A stretch of DNA of 39,584 bases from a virus. The notes under the pieces are model-generated. The model had not been told where the DNA came from. It ran no database searches and saw nothing but the letters and a program-made list of their open reading frames with translations. Position 1 is the first letter of the stretch. Every line of letters starts with the position of its first letter. Made by a program: the position numbers and the translations under genes. The DNA is taken from IMG/VR virus record IMGVR_UViG_3300031251_000059, positions 1-39,584 of that record; one strand, given 5' to 3'. Below, piece by piece: positions 28,917-37,013 of the stretch.

Positions 28917-30699
28917 CGAGATCGCGATCGAACACTTCGGCTGTTACGCGGGCGTCGTCCTCGACACGCCAACTCCGCTCACGTTGATCTATGGCGAAAA
29001 CGGCGCCGGCAAGTCGACGGTGCTCGAGGCGATCGCGTGGGCGTTTACCGGCCAGGCCCGCGGCCTCGACGCGCGCGGCGTCGGCGTCGAACGGATCCAA
29101 CAGGCCGGGACGGATGCCACCACGCCGGCCCGCGTCACGCTCACGCTCTCACAGGCGAACAACGGGGCGTTGTTTACCCGGACGCGCACCGACAAGGGAT
29201 CGCGCGTCGAGACAGAGGGCGTCGAACGCCTGGCCGCGTCCCTCGAGGCCGGGCGCGACGTGGTCGCGGCGTGCTGTCACACAACCGCCTTTCTCGACCT
29301 GGCGCACGCCGACGCGAAAGCGATTCTCCTAAAAGCCCTCGCCGTGCGGATTCCGGTCGACGGCGTTGATCGCACACTTGAACAGGTCGACGCGTTGTTT
29401 GCGGAAGCGTTCGAGGGCCGGCGCAAGGCGAAGGCGGAATTTGGCGCAATTCGGATCCCGAACCGGCCGGCCGACCCGGCGCCCGACGTGGCGGCGCTCG
29501 AGGCCCAACTGGCGACGCTACAGGCTGAGGAACGGGAACGCCTCAGCCGGGCCGGCGCCGAGGCCGGGCGCCGTGAGGGGCTCGAGGGCGCGATCCGACA
29601 CGCCGAGGCCGGGCTCGCACACGCCCGGGCGAACCTGGCGACGTGTGCCGAGGTCGGCCCGCCCGATCCGGACCGCGTCGATCACGCTGACAGGGAGGCC
29701 GCGGCGCAGGACGTGGTCGACGCCGAACGGCGCGCGTACGCACACGCACAAGGCGAGGCGCACCGGATCACGGTCGCAATCGCCGAAATCGAGGCCCACG
29801 ATCCGAAACGTGGCTGTGTGATCGATGCCTCGATCCCGTGTCGGACGGCCGCGGCCCACTTCGCCGGCGCCGTACCGGCCTTGCGGCGCCAGGTCGACGA
29901 ATTACTCGCACGGGTGCAGTCAGCCGAGGCCGGGATCGCCGCGGCGCTTCGCACGATCGACTCGATCCATGAGGCCGACGCGCGCGCCAGGCGATGCGAA
30001 CAAGCCAGATCCGACCGGGACCGCCTCGTGGCAACCGTCGCCACGGCCGAAACCGACCTCGCACGCCTCCGGGCCGACCTCGCGGCACTCCCGGCGCCGG
30101 ACGCCGACCTGTCGACACTCCGCGCCCGGATCGCTCGCGGCGAGCACGTGATCCGAGAGGCGCGCGCCCTGGCCGCCGAGTGGACCGCGTACACCGACGC
30201 GAAAACGCGGGCGACCGCGGCCCGGAAGCGGGTTGACGATCTCGAGGCGCGGGTCGAACTACTCGGCCCGAAGGGCGCCCGCGTGGCGGCCCTCGGCGCG
30301 GCCCTCGAGGCGTTCGCCGTCGAGGTCAATACGGCGCTCGGCCCGTTCGGCCTGGCCCTGGCGTTCGCCCTCGATCCGTGGGACCTCACCGTCAACGGCC
30401 GATCGATCGCGCGCCTCAGTGGATCCGAACGGTTCCGGGTCGGCGTCGCCGTCCAACTCGCGATCGCCAGGCGTTCGGGGTTGGGGTTCGTGCTCGTTGA
30501 CGGGGCCGACATCCTCACGCCGGCGAATCGGTCGATCCTCACGGCGTTGCTACTCGCGTTCGACGGCCAGGCGATTGTGACGGCGACGCGGGCCGATGGC
30601 GATCCCGTGGGCCCGGTCGACGGCGTCACGATCTACCGGCTCACGGCCGGCGGCGACGGGGCCCGACGGGCGGTTCGTCTCGAGGCGGTGCACGCATGA
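28906..30699 (+). CDS. SMC-like ATPase (SbcC/Rad50 type)
   Basis: A 597-residue ABC-type ATPase starting at ATG 28906 with GAGGACGG before it, overlapping the nuclease end. The head is split as in SMC proteins: Walker A YGENGAGKST (29-38) at the N-terminus, signature LSGSERFR (504-511) and Walker B VLVDGAD (529-535) at the C-terminus. The middle (about 190-460) is coiled coil, broken near residues 300-315 by CVIDASIPC (C304 and C312), which may act like a Rad50 zinc hook but with wider spacing. Such proteins hold DNA ends for a nuclease partner. Together with the preceding two genes it suggests a phage recombination module. Confidence 0.87.
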   Translation: MRIDEIAIEHFGCYAGVVLDTPTPLTLIYGENGAGKSTVLEAIAWAFTGQARGLDARGVGVERIQQAGTDATTPARVTLTLSQANNGALFTRTRTDKGSRVETEGVERLAASLEAGRDVVAACCHTTAFLDLAHADAKAILLKALAVRIPVDGVDRTLEQVDALFAEAFEGRRKAKAEFGAIRIPNRPADPAPDVAALEAQLATLQAEERERLSRAGAEAGRREGLEGAIRHAEAGLAHARANLATCAEVGPPDPDRVDHADREAAAQDVVDAERRAYAHAQGEAHRITVAIAEIEAHDPKRGCVIDASIPCRTAAAHFAGAVPALRRQVDELLARVQSAEAGIAAALRTIDSIHEADARARRCEQARSDRDRLVATVATAETDLARLRADLAALPAPDADLSTLRARIARGEHVIREARALAAEWTAYTDAKTRATAARKRVDDLEARVELLGPKGARVAALGAALEAFAVEVNTALGPFGLALAFALDPWDLTVNGRSIARLSGSERFRVGVAVQLAIARRSGLGFVLVDGADILTPANRSILTALLLAFDGQAIVTATRADGDPVGPVDGVTIYRLTAGGDGARRAVRLEAVHA

Positions 30700-31022
30700 T
30701 CGCCGAGGTCCTCGAAACGGCCGGATCCCGGGCCGGCGCGTGGGTAGGGCGGGCGATCGGGTTGGCCCTGGCCTGTTGTGCCGACGTCGCGCGCGGCCTC
30801 GTACGCGGGCTCTGGCGCCTTGTCGCGCGTCACCCGCTCGCGGTCATTCGGATCGTCGTGGTCGGCCTCGTGACCGCGTTCGCCTATACCGGCTATATCG
30901 CGACGATCTACCACAACGAACCGGAGGACGGGTTGATCTGTTTCTGCCTGGCCGTGGGCCTGTTGTTCGTCGGGTTCGGGGTAGACGAGATCGAAACCGA
31001 CCGGCCGGGAGGCGCGCAGTAA
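30696..31022 (+). CDS. two-pass membrane protein, unknown
   Basis: A 108-residue protein starting at ATG 30696, overlapping the ATPase stop as ATGA. Two clear membrane segments: about residues 47-67 (AVIRIVVVGLVTAFAYTGYIA) and 80-95 (LICFCLAVGLLFVGFG). The N-terminal 45 residues form an amphipathic, Arg-rich helix with two adjacent cysteines; the C-terminus is acidic. No family recognised. Placed between recombination and methyltransferase genes, it is expressed early. It may alter host membrane properties, but no evidence for a specific role is visible. Confidence 0.65.
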   Translation: MIAEVLETAGSRAGAWVGRAIGLALACCADVARGLVRGLWRLVARHPLAVIRIVVVGLVTAFAYTGYIATIYHNEPEDGLICFCLAVGLLFVGFGVDEIETDRPGGAQ

Positions 31023-31589
31023 ATGGCGCGCCGACCGCTCGACGCCTATTTCACGCCACGATGGCAGACCGAGGCCCTACTCGCGCGCGTGCCCGTCACC
31101 GGGATCGTCCTCGAACCGTGCGCGGGCGATTACTCGATCGTCAATGTGATCAACGAACGGGGCGCCGTGACGTCGATTCTGACGAACGATGTCGGACGCC
31201 AACATCTCTACGATTGGACCCTCGACGCGACGCGCCCGGACCTGTACCGGGTCGCCGCTCCGGTCGATTGGATCGTAACGAACCCGCCGTACAAGTCGCC
31301 CGACTGTCTCGCAATCGTACAGCGGTCCGTCGATACCGCTCGGGTCGGCGTGGCGATGCTGTTGCGGCTCTCGTTCCTCGAACCGACCGATACGCGCAAC
31401 CCGCGCGGGCCCTGGCTGGCCGCGCATCCTCCCGACGGATTACTCGTGCTCCCGCGGCACTCATATACCGGCGACGGGCGATCCGATTCGGTCACGACGG
31501 CCTGGGTTGTGTGGTACCGGGCAAACCGGTCGAAGTACCGGCCGATCCAGTGTCTACACGGCGCCGACGCGCTCGAGGTCCACGCATGA
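31023..31589 (+). CDS. DNA adenine-type methyltransferase (putative)
   Basis: A 188-residue protein starting at ATG 31023, directly after the previous stop. It has the SAM-binding motif EPCAGD (31-36) and the catalytic motif NPPY (87-90) in the alpha-class order. This fits N6-adenine methyltransferases, which transfer a methyl group from SAM to adenine. It has little room for a target recognition domain, so either a small site is read or it works with a partner. The C-terminal part ends with VTTAWVVWYR, like the last strand of the fold. No restriction endonuclease is seen near it, so it is probably an orphan methylase that protects phage DNA. Confidence 0.82.
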   Translation: MARRPLDAYFTPRWQTEALLARVPVTGIVLEPCAGDYSIVNVINERGAVTSILTNDVGRQHLYDWTLDATRPDLYRVAAPVDWIVTNPPYKSPDCLAIVQRSVDTARVGVAMLLRLSFLEPTDTRNPRGPWLAAHPPDGLLVLPRHSYTGDGRSDSVTTAWVVWYRANRSKYRPIQCLHGADALEVHA

Positions 31590-31750
31590 TCGCGCCGATC
31601 TCTGTGAGGGCCGCGGCCGTGGCGATCCTTGTCGCGTTGTCGGGCGCCGCGTGCGGGTATCAAACCTGCTCAATTTGGAACCTCGATCCGAAGCTGCTCG
31701 GACTACCGACGCAACCGACGGGCGTATGGGTCTGCAAGGGGCCGAAATGA
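31586..31750 (+). CDS. 54-residue lipoprotein-like peptide
   Basis: A short gene from ATG 31586 (overlapping the previous stop) to TGA 31750. It has a signal-like N-terminus with a hydrophobic core (AAAVAILVALSGAACG) that ends near a lipobox-like SGAAC (C23). The mature part is about 30 residues and holds two further cysteines (C28, C50) and a short Pro-rich piece. It could be a small exported lipoprotein, similar in size to phage outer-membrane lipoproteins such as lambda Bor or o-spanins, but it lies among early genes. The lipobox is imperfect, so the call is tentative. Confidence 0.55.
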   Translation: MIAPISVRAAAVAILVALSGAACGYQTCSIWNLDPKLLGLPTQPTGVWVCKGPK

Positions 31751-32100
31751 CCGAACAACCGAGTCTGTTTGAACCGCCGGCGCCGCACGCGTCGGGCCCA
31801 CTCGTACCGGTGGAACGCTTCACCGGAACGCCGTACGCGGCCGGATCGGACACGTCACAGGCCGCGGCCGTGTCAATCGCCCTCACGGCCGGCACGTTGA
31901 ACGCGCGGATCTTCGACTATCTCGAGGCGGCCGGCGCGGCCGGCGCCACGTGCGCCGAACTTGAGGACGCGTTCGGCCTCAGACACCAAACCGCATCGGC
32001 GCGTGTGTGGGACCTTCGCACGCGGGGCTATATCCGAGATAGCGGTGCCCGTCGGCGCACGTCCTCGGGGCGCCTGGCAACCGTGTGGATCGCGCGGTAA
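31747..32100 (+). CDS. winged-helix DNA-binding protein (putative)
   Basis: A 117-residue protein starting at ATG 31747, overlapping the previous stop as ATGA. The N-terminal 50 residues are Pro-rich and probably flexible. Residues about 51-115 form a winged helix: LNARIFDYLEAAGAAGATCAELEDAFGLRHQTASARVWDLRTRGYIRDSG, with a wing ARRRTSSGRLATVWIAR. This matches small phage MarR-like or replication-associated wHTH proteins. It precedes the initiator gene, so a role in controlling replication genes or binding the origin is plausible. The 103 bases after it hold no gene. Confidence 0.72.
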   Translation: MTEQPSLFEPPAPHASGPLVPVERFTGTPYAAGSDTSQAAAVSIALTAGTLNARIFDYLEAAGAAGATCAELEDAFGLRHQTASARVWDLRTRGYIRDSGARRRTSSGRLATVWIAR

Positions 32101-32203
32101 TCGACCTGTGGGGCGGCTCGCGCGCGGGGCTGGAACCGGTCGCCCCGATCGGAATGTCCGCGTGTGAGTCGCCCTCAGCACAAATCGAAGGCGGATCGAA
32201 GAA

Positions 32204-33079
32204 ATGGCACAGAATCCGAAAAGTCCGGCGTTCCAATTTTACCCGGCCGACTGGCTCGCCGATGGTCACGTCGCCGCTATGAGCCTCGCCGAACGCGGCG
32301 CGTACATCACCCTGCTGTGTTTCTATTGGCGCGAACGGACGTTGCCGAACGACCCGATCCGCCTGGCGCGCCTGGTCGGTCTGTCGCCGGCGCAATTTCG
32401 CAAGTACTGGCCCGCGATCGCGCCGTGTTTCTCGGTTGACGGCGACACGTTGCGCCAGGGACGCCTCGACGCCGAACGGCAGAAACAGGACGCATTTCGG
32501 GCCGGGCAACGCCAGAAAGGCCTCGCATCGGCCACGGCCCGGCTACAACCCGACGGCAGCCACGCCGTAACCGATACCGCAACCGAACAGCAACCGAACG
32601 AGAACCACGGTTCAACCGCGGTTCAACCGAACGGGCAACCGAACGCCAAGTCTTCTATCTTCAGTCTTCCGTCTTCTCTCCGTCCTCACGGACGGACGGC
32701 CGCGCGTGACGGCGTCATGGCCGGCCAGTTACCGCGGGATCACGCCGATCACGAGGCGTGCGATCCGACGATGTCGTGGTGCGTGCCGCGGGCCGTGCAC
32801 ACGCGCCTCGTGGCGGCCCTGGCGCCGAAGTTTGGCGGGAACCGTGAACAGGCCGGCCAGGCGTTGATCGCGTTCTACGGGCGCACGTGGGCCGGCCTGG
32901 CGCCCGATTTCGTGATTGTCGACGCGTTCAAGTTCTGGCGCGCTCGGGCCGACGCCGAATTCAGCACGCCCGATCCGGCCGCCGTGCGGAAACGACCCGA
33001 CGAACCGCGATCGAACGTGCCCGGACCGGAGGAAACCCGCCGATACATGGCCGAACTCCGATCGGTGGGGCAATCGTGA
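32204..33079 (+). CDS. replication initiator-like protein (DUF1376)
   Basis: A 291-residue protein starting at ATG 32204. Residues 8-90 match DUF1376: AFQFYPADWLADGHVAAMSLAERGAYITLLCFYWRERTLPND. This is a winged-helix-like domain common in phage initiators, found like lambda O before DnaB or DnaC genes. Residues about 110-165 are a low-complexity Gln/Asn/Pro/Ser linker, and its DNA carries repeats described separately as a possible origin. The C-terminal part (about 185-291) is helical and ends with a basic, Pro-rich tail that may bind the helicase. The next gene but one is DnaB, as expected for an initiator-loader pair. Confidence 0.82.
   Translation: MAQNPKSPAFQFYPADWLADGHVAAMSLAERGAYITLLCFYWRERTLPNDPIRLARLVGLSPAQFRKYWPAIAPCFSVDGDTLRQGRLDAERQKQDAFRAGQRQKGLASATARLQPDGSHAVTDTATEQQPNENHGSTAVQPNGQPNAKSSIFSLPSSLRPHGRTAARDGVMAGQLPRDHADHEACDPTMSWCVPRAVHTRLVAALAPKFGGNREQAGQALIAFYGRTWAGLAPDFVIVDAFKFWRARADAEFSTPDPAAVRKRPDEPRSNVPGPEETRRYMAELRSVGQS
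32573..32696 (+). other. candidate replication origin inside the initiator gene
   Basis: Four copies of AACCGAAC begin at 32581, 32592, 32625 and 32637; a perfect palindrome AACCGCGGTT (32614-32623) and its near copy AACCACGGTT (32603-32612) lie between them. A pyrimidine-rich, less GC stretch follows (32651-32680), then a 7-bp stem TCCGTCC/GGACGGA (32679-32696). Iterons plus a weakly paired stretch inside the initiator gene is the lambda O arrangement. The linker coded here is low-complexity, so the repeats could also be just codon repetition. Confidence 0.5.
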
Positions 33080-33324
33080 CGATCCGCAACGTCCGCAACG
33101 ACAACCTTGATCGGTTCCGTGCGAGTCTCGAGGCGATCCGCGACGTGTTCGACGTGGCGCCCGGCCCGCGGTGCCACGGGTGCGGCGACGTGTCGGCGAC
33201 CCTGTATTGCGCCTCATGCGCGCCGTCGGCCCGTTGCCCGCACGATCGGCCGATCGGTACGTGTGACGCGTGCGACCTGGCCGCCGATGTCGCGTTTGAC
33301 GTCGCGCGTGAGGGCCGGCGATGA
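33076..33324 (+). CDS. small zinc-finger protein between initiator and helicase
   Basis: An 82-residue protein starting at GTG 33076, overlapping the previous stop as GTGA. The middle and end carry a dense cysteine set: CHGC, YCASC, RCPHD and TCDACD. These suggest two zinc-binding knuckles. The N-terminus is a short helix (RDNLDRFRASLEAIRDVF-like). It lies between initiator and DnaB, where helicase loaders or accessory primase-like zinc proteins are often found. It is too small for a loader ATPase. Nucleic acid binding is likely from the zinc fold; a direct replication role is inference from place. Confidence 0.7.
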   Translation: MTIRNVRNDNLDRFRASLEAIRDVFDVAPGPRCHGCGDVSATLYCASCAPSARCPHDRPIGTCDACDLAADVAFDVAREGRR

Positions 33325-34727
33325 CCGAGGGGATCGCCGCGCGGGTCCTCCCTCACTCGCTCGAGGCCGAACGGGCGATCCTCGGCGCCGTGCTGTTGCA
33401 CGCCGACGCCTGGCATGAGGCCTCCGAATTCGTGCGGCCTGGGGATTTTTTCCGCGACGGCCACCGGCGGATCTGGTCCGCGATGCTACGCCTTTCAGCC
33501 CTCGGCACGGCGATCGACTACGTGACGATCAAAGACGCGCTCGGCCGTTCGGGCGACCTCGAGGAATCGGGCGGCCCGGCCTATCTGGCCGCCTTAACCG
33601 ACGGGATGCCACGCCGGGCGAACGTCGAACACTACGCCCGGATCGTGCGGGAAAAGGCCGATCTTCGGGCGTTGATTTTCGCCGGCCAGAAAATGATCGG
33701 CGCCGCGTACGAGGCCGGCGAGGACGCGCGCGACGTGCTCGAATCAGCCGAACAGACGATTTTTCAGATTACATCCGGGAACGGGCCCGGGTCCGGGTTC
33801 GTGGGCGTTGGCGCCGTCATGGGTGAAGTCCTCGAACGCCTCGAGGCCTCGCAGGGCGCCAGGCGTGGGCAACTGGCCGGCCTCCCGACGGGATTCGACG
33901 ATCTCGACAACATGACGCGGGGATTACAGCCAGGCCAGATTGTGCTCGTGGCCGCGCGCCCGTCGATGGGGAAGTCCGCCTTCGCGGTCAACATCGCGGA
34001 ACACGTCGCGACGGTTGCCGGCCGAACCGTGGGCGTGTTCTCGCTCGAAATGTCCCGGGAGGAACTCGCGATCCGGTCGGTCACGTCGATCGCGCGGGTC
34101 GATTCGCACCGGTTACAGGGCGGATACCTCGGCGCCGGCGAGTGGGCGCGGGTATCCGAGGCGATCGCGACGCTGTCGGGCGCGAACCTCCATATCGACG
34201 AAACCGGCGCGATCGGCGTGTGGGAAATGCGATCCCGGGCCCGGCGCCTACAGGCCGAACACGGCCTCGACCTGTTGATCGTCGATTACGTACAGCTCAT
34301 GGCCGGCACGTCGAAACGCGCCGAAAACCGGACAATCGAACTCGGCGAAATTTCGCGCGGGTTGAAACAGTTGGCGAAGGAACTACGGATTCCGATCGTC
34401 GTGCTGTCGCAGTTATCGCGCGCGCCCGAACTGCGAACCGACCATCGTCCGATGCTCTCGGATCTTCGTGAATCGGGCGCCCTGGAACAAGACGCCGATC
34501 TCGTGCTGTTCCTCTACCGTGATGAGTATTACAACCCGGGCGGCACGTTGCGCGATGGCACGCCGAATGCCGGGATCGCCGACGTGATCGTCGCGAAACA
34601 CCGAAACGGCCCGATCGGCGCCGTGTCGTTACGGTTCAACAAGCAATACACCCGATTTGACAACCTCGACACGGCGCCCGGGGCCTCTACGCCCGCGTTG
34701 CCGTACCAGACGGCCGAAAGGATCTAA
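33321..34727 (+). CDS. dnaB: replicative DNA helicase DnaB
   Basis: A 468-residue hexameric helicase starting at ATG 33321, overlapping the previous stop as ATGA. Residues about 8-110 are the DnaB N-terminal domain (LPHSLEAERAILGAVLLHADAW). The C-terminal RecA-like motor has Walker A ARPSMGKSA (212-220), the SLEMS motif (241-245), Walker B LLIVDYVQLM (318-327), and LSQLSRAPELR and DLRESGALEQDADLVLFLYR. Length and motifs are as in bacterial DnaB (471 in E. coli). It unwinds DNA at the phage fork, probably loaded by the DUF1376 protein. No phage primase or polymerase is visible, so host enzymes must do the rest. Confidence 0.97.
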   Translation: MTEGIAARVLPHSLEAERAILGAVLLHADAWHEASEFVRPGDFFRDGHRRIWSAMLRLSALGTAIDYVTIKDALGRSGDLEESGGPAYLAALTDGMPRRANVEHYARIVREKADLRALIFAGQKMIGAAYEAGEDARDVLESAEQTIFQITSGNGPGSGFVGVGAVMGEVLERLEASQGARRGQLAGLPTGFDDLDNMTRGLQPGQIVLVAARPSMGKSAFAVNIAEHVATVAGRTVGVFSLEMSREELAIRSVTSIARVDSHRLQGGYLGAGEWARVSEAIATLSGANLHIDETGAIGVWEMRSRARRLQAEHGLDLLIVDYVQLMAGTSKRAENRTIELGEISRGLKQLAKELRIPIVVLSQLSRAPELRTDHRPMLSDLRESGALEQDADLVLFLYRDEYYNPGGTLRDGTPNAGIADVIVAKHRNGPIGAVSLRFNKQYTRFDNLDTAPGASTPALPYQTAERI

Positions 34728-34731
34728 GCCT

Positions 34732-34980
34732 GTGCAGCTATTCCCGAAATTAGGGCCGATCGTGCCACGGCCTCCCGCGCCGATCGCGCCAGGCGCCGAT
34801 GCCCATGAATTCGATTGGCGCGACGTGGCCGCGGCCCTGGCGCGCGTGCTCGAGGTTCGCGGCGAGCACGCGTTCGAGTGCCCGGCGAAGCGGATCAAGT
34901 CGGCCACGTGCGCGTGCGGGCTGACGGGCGTCCTCGAGGCCGCCGAGGCCGCGGGCCTCTTGAAAGGCGGCAAACGATGA
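34732..34980 (+). CDS. small Cys-containing protein, unknown
   Basis: An 82-residue protein starting at GTG 34732 with GAAAGGATC upstream. It has a Pro-rich start, a helix (WRDVAAALARVLEVRGEH), a cysteine cluster (C55-P...C65-A-C67) and a final helix (GVLEAAEAAGLLKGGKR). The cysteines may bind zinc. I recognise the type as a common small neighbour of phage RusA genes, but I cannot name a family. It overlaps the RusA start by four bases. Confidence 0.65.
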   Translation: MQLFPKLGPIVPRPPAPIAPGADAHEFDWRDVAAALARVLEVRGEHAFECPAKRIKSATCACGLTGVLEAAEAAGLLKGGKR

Positions 34981-35486
34981 CGCCGCGCCTCATGTTCGCC
35001 GTGCACGGGATCCCGCAACCGAAAGGATCGGCCCGGGCGTTTGTGGTGAAAAGTCGATCCGGCCGCGCGCGGGCCGCCGTCGTCAACGACAACCCGAAGG
35101 GGAAAGGCTGGCAACAACTAGTCGCCGAGGCGGCCAGTCGTACGATCGACGCGTGCCCGGGATTTCGCATGATCGACGGGCCGATTCGACTCGTGATCGA
35201 TTTCGCGTTGCCGCGGCCGAAGGACATCAAGGCCCGGGCCGTGCCGCACACGAAAAAACCGGATCTCGACAAATTGATCCGATGCGTGGCCGACGCTTTG
35301 ACCGGCGTGGCCTGGCCCGACGATTCGCGCGTGGTCGCCGTGTCCGCTGAAAAAGCCTACGCCCCGTTCGGACAACCTCCGGGCGCCGTGATCCGCGTGT
35401 TCGACGCCTCGAACGCCTGGCCCGGGATGGCCGGCGACCTGTTCCTCGCACCCACCACCACGAAACCGGAAGGGATACCCGCATGA
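34977..35486 (+). CDS. rusA: RusA-family Holliday junction resolvase
   Basis: A 169-residue endonuclease starting at ATG 34977. It begins with the RusA strand (MFAVHGIPQPKGSARAFV), includes IRLVIDFALPRPKDI and the catalytic region KKPDLDKLIRCVADALTGVAWPDDSRV. The acidic residues D96, D98 and D115/D116 correspond to the three catalytic aspartates of RusA. The enzyme cuts four-way junctions left by recombination so that packaged DNA is linear. It is longer than E. coli RusA (120) through a C-terminal extension. It complements the annealing protein/nuclease/ATPase set upstream. Confidence 0.93.
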   Translation: MTPRLMFAVHGIPQPKGSARAFVVKSRSGRARAAVVNDNPKGKGWQQLVAEAASRTIDACPGFRMIDGPIRLVIDFALPRPKDIKARAVPHTKKPDLDKLIRCVADALTGVAWPDDSRVVAVSAEKAYAPFGQPPGAVIRVFDASNAWPGMAGDLFLAPTTTKPEGIPA

Positions 35487-36262
35487 GTCAACGTCTATTC
35501 GCTGTCTCCAAAATCGGCCTGTTTCTCGACTCGATCACGCATGGCACGGAGGAACGCCGCGGCGAGGAAGTCAAGATCGTTACGCTGACGCTTCGCGCGC
35601 AACCGTTCGACGCGACGATGGCGATCGCGCTCGACGATGGGATCGGCGGCGACTCGCACGTCCGATCCACGCTGTTCAAGCTCGATCACCCGGACCCGCG
35701 GCCCATGTTGCGGCGCGTCGATTTCGCCCTCGGCTGTCCTCGCCAGGAATTGTACGTATACGCGTCGCCCGACACGCCGAACGCGTCGATCTTGCTCGGC
35801 CAGGTCAAGATCGGCCACGTCTACGCCCGGACCGAAAAGAACGTGAACGGGTTCGCGCTCGTGTTTCGCGCCTCCCTCGGCCCGGTCGGCCGTGCCGAAC
35901 TCGAGTTTGTGCAGGAATGGCTCCTCGGGCAGAAGTTCGTCACGTTCGAGCAATCCGAACCGAATCTGTTCGACGTGGCCGCCGACGAACTCGACGAAGC
36001 CGACGAAAAGGCCCGCGCGGCCGCGCCGACGCCGATGTTCGACGACATCGGCGCCGACACGCTCGACGGCGACGCGCCGCGGCCGGCCAGTGCGCCCGAA
36101 CCCGTGCGTCAGCGGTTGCGAAGTCACGCCGAAGGCCGGAAACGGCGCTCGGCACGCCAGGCCGACCCGGCGCCGGAGACAGCCGACACGCTCGAGGCCG
36201 AGGGCGACCCGGCGCCGGCCGATCCTGGCGCGATCGACGCGATCGAGGCGGGGGATCTGTGA
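35483..36262 (+). CDS. unknown protein with acidic C-terminal tail, possible ssDNA-binding
   Basis: A 259-residue protein starting at ATG 35483, overlapping the RusA stop. The N-terminal 165 residues are a beta-rich domain (EEVKIVTLTLRAQPFDATMAIALDD, then ILLGQVKIGHVYARTEKNVNGFALVFRASLG). The rest is disordered, with an Arg/Lys patch (RQRLRSHAEGRKRRSARQ) and an acidic end (AIDAIEAGDL). A beta domain with a flexible linker and acidic tip is the plan of SSB proteins, and the place among recombination genes agrees. There is no recognisable OB-fold signature, so the suggestion is weak. Confidence 0.6.
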   Translation: MSQRLFAVSKIGLFLDSITHGTEERRGEEVKIVTLTLRAQPFDATMAIALDDGIGGDSHVRSTLFKLDHPDPRPMLRRVDFALGCPRQELYVYASPDTPNASILLGQVKIGHVYARTEKNVNGFALVFRASLGPVGRAELEFVQEWLLGQKFVTFEQSEPNLFDVAADELDEADEKARAAAPTPMFDDIGADTLDGDAPRPASAPEPVRQRLRSHAEGRKRRSARQADPAPETADTLEAEGDPAPADPGAIDAIEAGDL

Positions 36263-36579
36263 TCGGCCCGATGCTCGACGCCTGGCTCGGCGTCGCGTGC
36301 GGGATCGTCGCCGTTCTGTTTTGGCGTACGCGCGCCCGCGTCGCGGCCCTCGAGGACGGGCTTGTGCTCGCGCTAACAGAGTGGGCGTATGCGTCGCAGT
36401 TCAAACCCGACGGCCTCCCGTCGAAGCAATCCGATCCGAAACGGATCGCCGCGGCGTGGGATCTGCTCTCGAGTCGGGCGACGAACGGCCACCGGCGCGG
36501 GCCGCTCGACTCGGCGAAAACGGCCGCCGACGTGCTCAAACACATCGCGGCGATCGAGGGGCAGCCGTGGCCGTACTAA
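36259..36579 (+). CDS. small membrane-anchored protein
   Basis: A 106-residue protein starting at GTG 36259, overlapping the previous stop as GTGA. A membrane segment (MLDAWLGVACGIVAVLFW, about residues 5-22) is followed by a basic-acidic helix and a soluble helical domain (about 40-100, with PKRIAAAWDLLSSRATNG and SAKTAADVLKHIAAIEG). Residues suggest N-out, C-in topology. No family recognised. The last 13 bases overlap the next gene. Confidence 0.65.
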   Translation: MIGPMLDAWLGVACGIVAVLFWRTRARVAALEDGLVLALTEWAYASQFKPDGLPSKQSDPKRIAAAWDLLSSRATNGHRRGPLDSAKTAADVLKHIAAIEGQPWPY

Positions 36580-37013
36580 CCACGGGCGCCCGTCGGCGCG
36601 GCCCTCGGCCAGATCTGACGTTATGGGAACGGCGCCGGGCGCGGGTCCTCGAGTTTCTCGAGGCCGGCCCGGCACGCCCGGATCGCCTCTGTGCCCTGAC
36701 CGGCTATTCGTACGCGGTCATGTACCGCGTGCTGTGTGAACTTCGCGCCGTCGGTGAAATCATCCTGACCGGGAAAAGCCAGGATCGGCGCGCGGCGCTG
36801 CCACAACCGACCCGGGCCCGGACCGCGGATACCGTCACGGTTGACGATGTCCTATGGTGCCTCGGCCGGGCGCGCGTGGCGACCGCGCACGAGATCGCCG
36901 GCCGCCTCGGCGTCGAGGTCGGCGACGTACGGCCGATTCTGGCCCATCTCCAACAGGCGGGTCTAGTCGGTCGCACGTCGGACACGTATACCTTGCAGGG
37001 GTTGGATCGATGA
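36567..37013 (+). CDS. double winged-helix DNA-binding protein
   Basis: A 148-residue protein starting at GTG 36567 behind GAGGGG, slightly inside the previous gene. Two winged-helix units are visible: ARVLEFLEAGPARPDRLCALTGYSYAVMYRVLCELRAVGEIILTG (about 24-68) and VDDVLWCLGRARVATAHEIAGRLGVEVGDVRPILAHLQQAGLVGRT (about 92-137). Both resemble small ArsR/MarR-like units. The protein could regulate late genes or guide the methyltransferase encoded next (overlapping ATGA). Its place far along the early operon makes it a candidate late-gene activator (inference). Confidence 0.7.
   Translation: MAVLTTGARRRGPRPDLTLWERRRARVLEFLEAGPARPDRLCALTGYSYAVMYRVLCELRAVGEIILTGKSQDRRAALPQPTRARTADTVTVDDVLWCLGRARVATAHEIAGRLGVEVGDVRPILAHLQQAGLVGRTSDTYTLQGLDR

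Noticed and set aside
28026-30629. Long minus-strand open frames over the nuclease and ATPase genes
   Set aside because: Products lack motifs and are Arg- and Ser-rich. The nuclease and SMC motifs lie on the plus strand.
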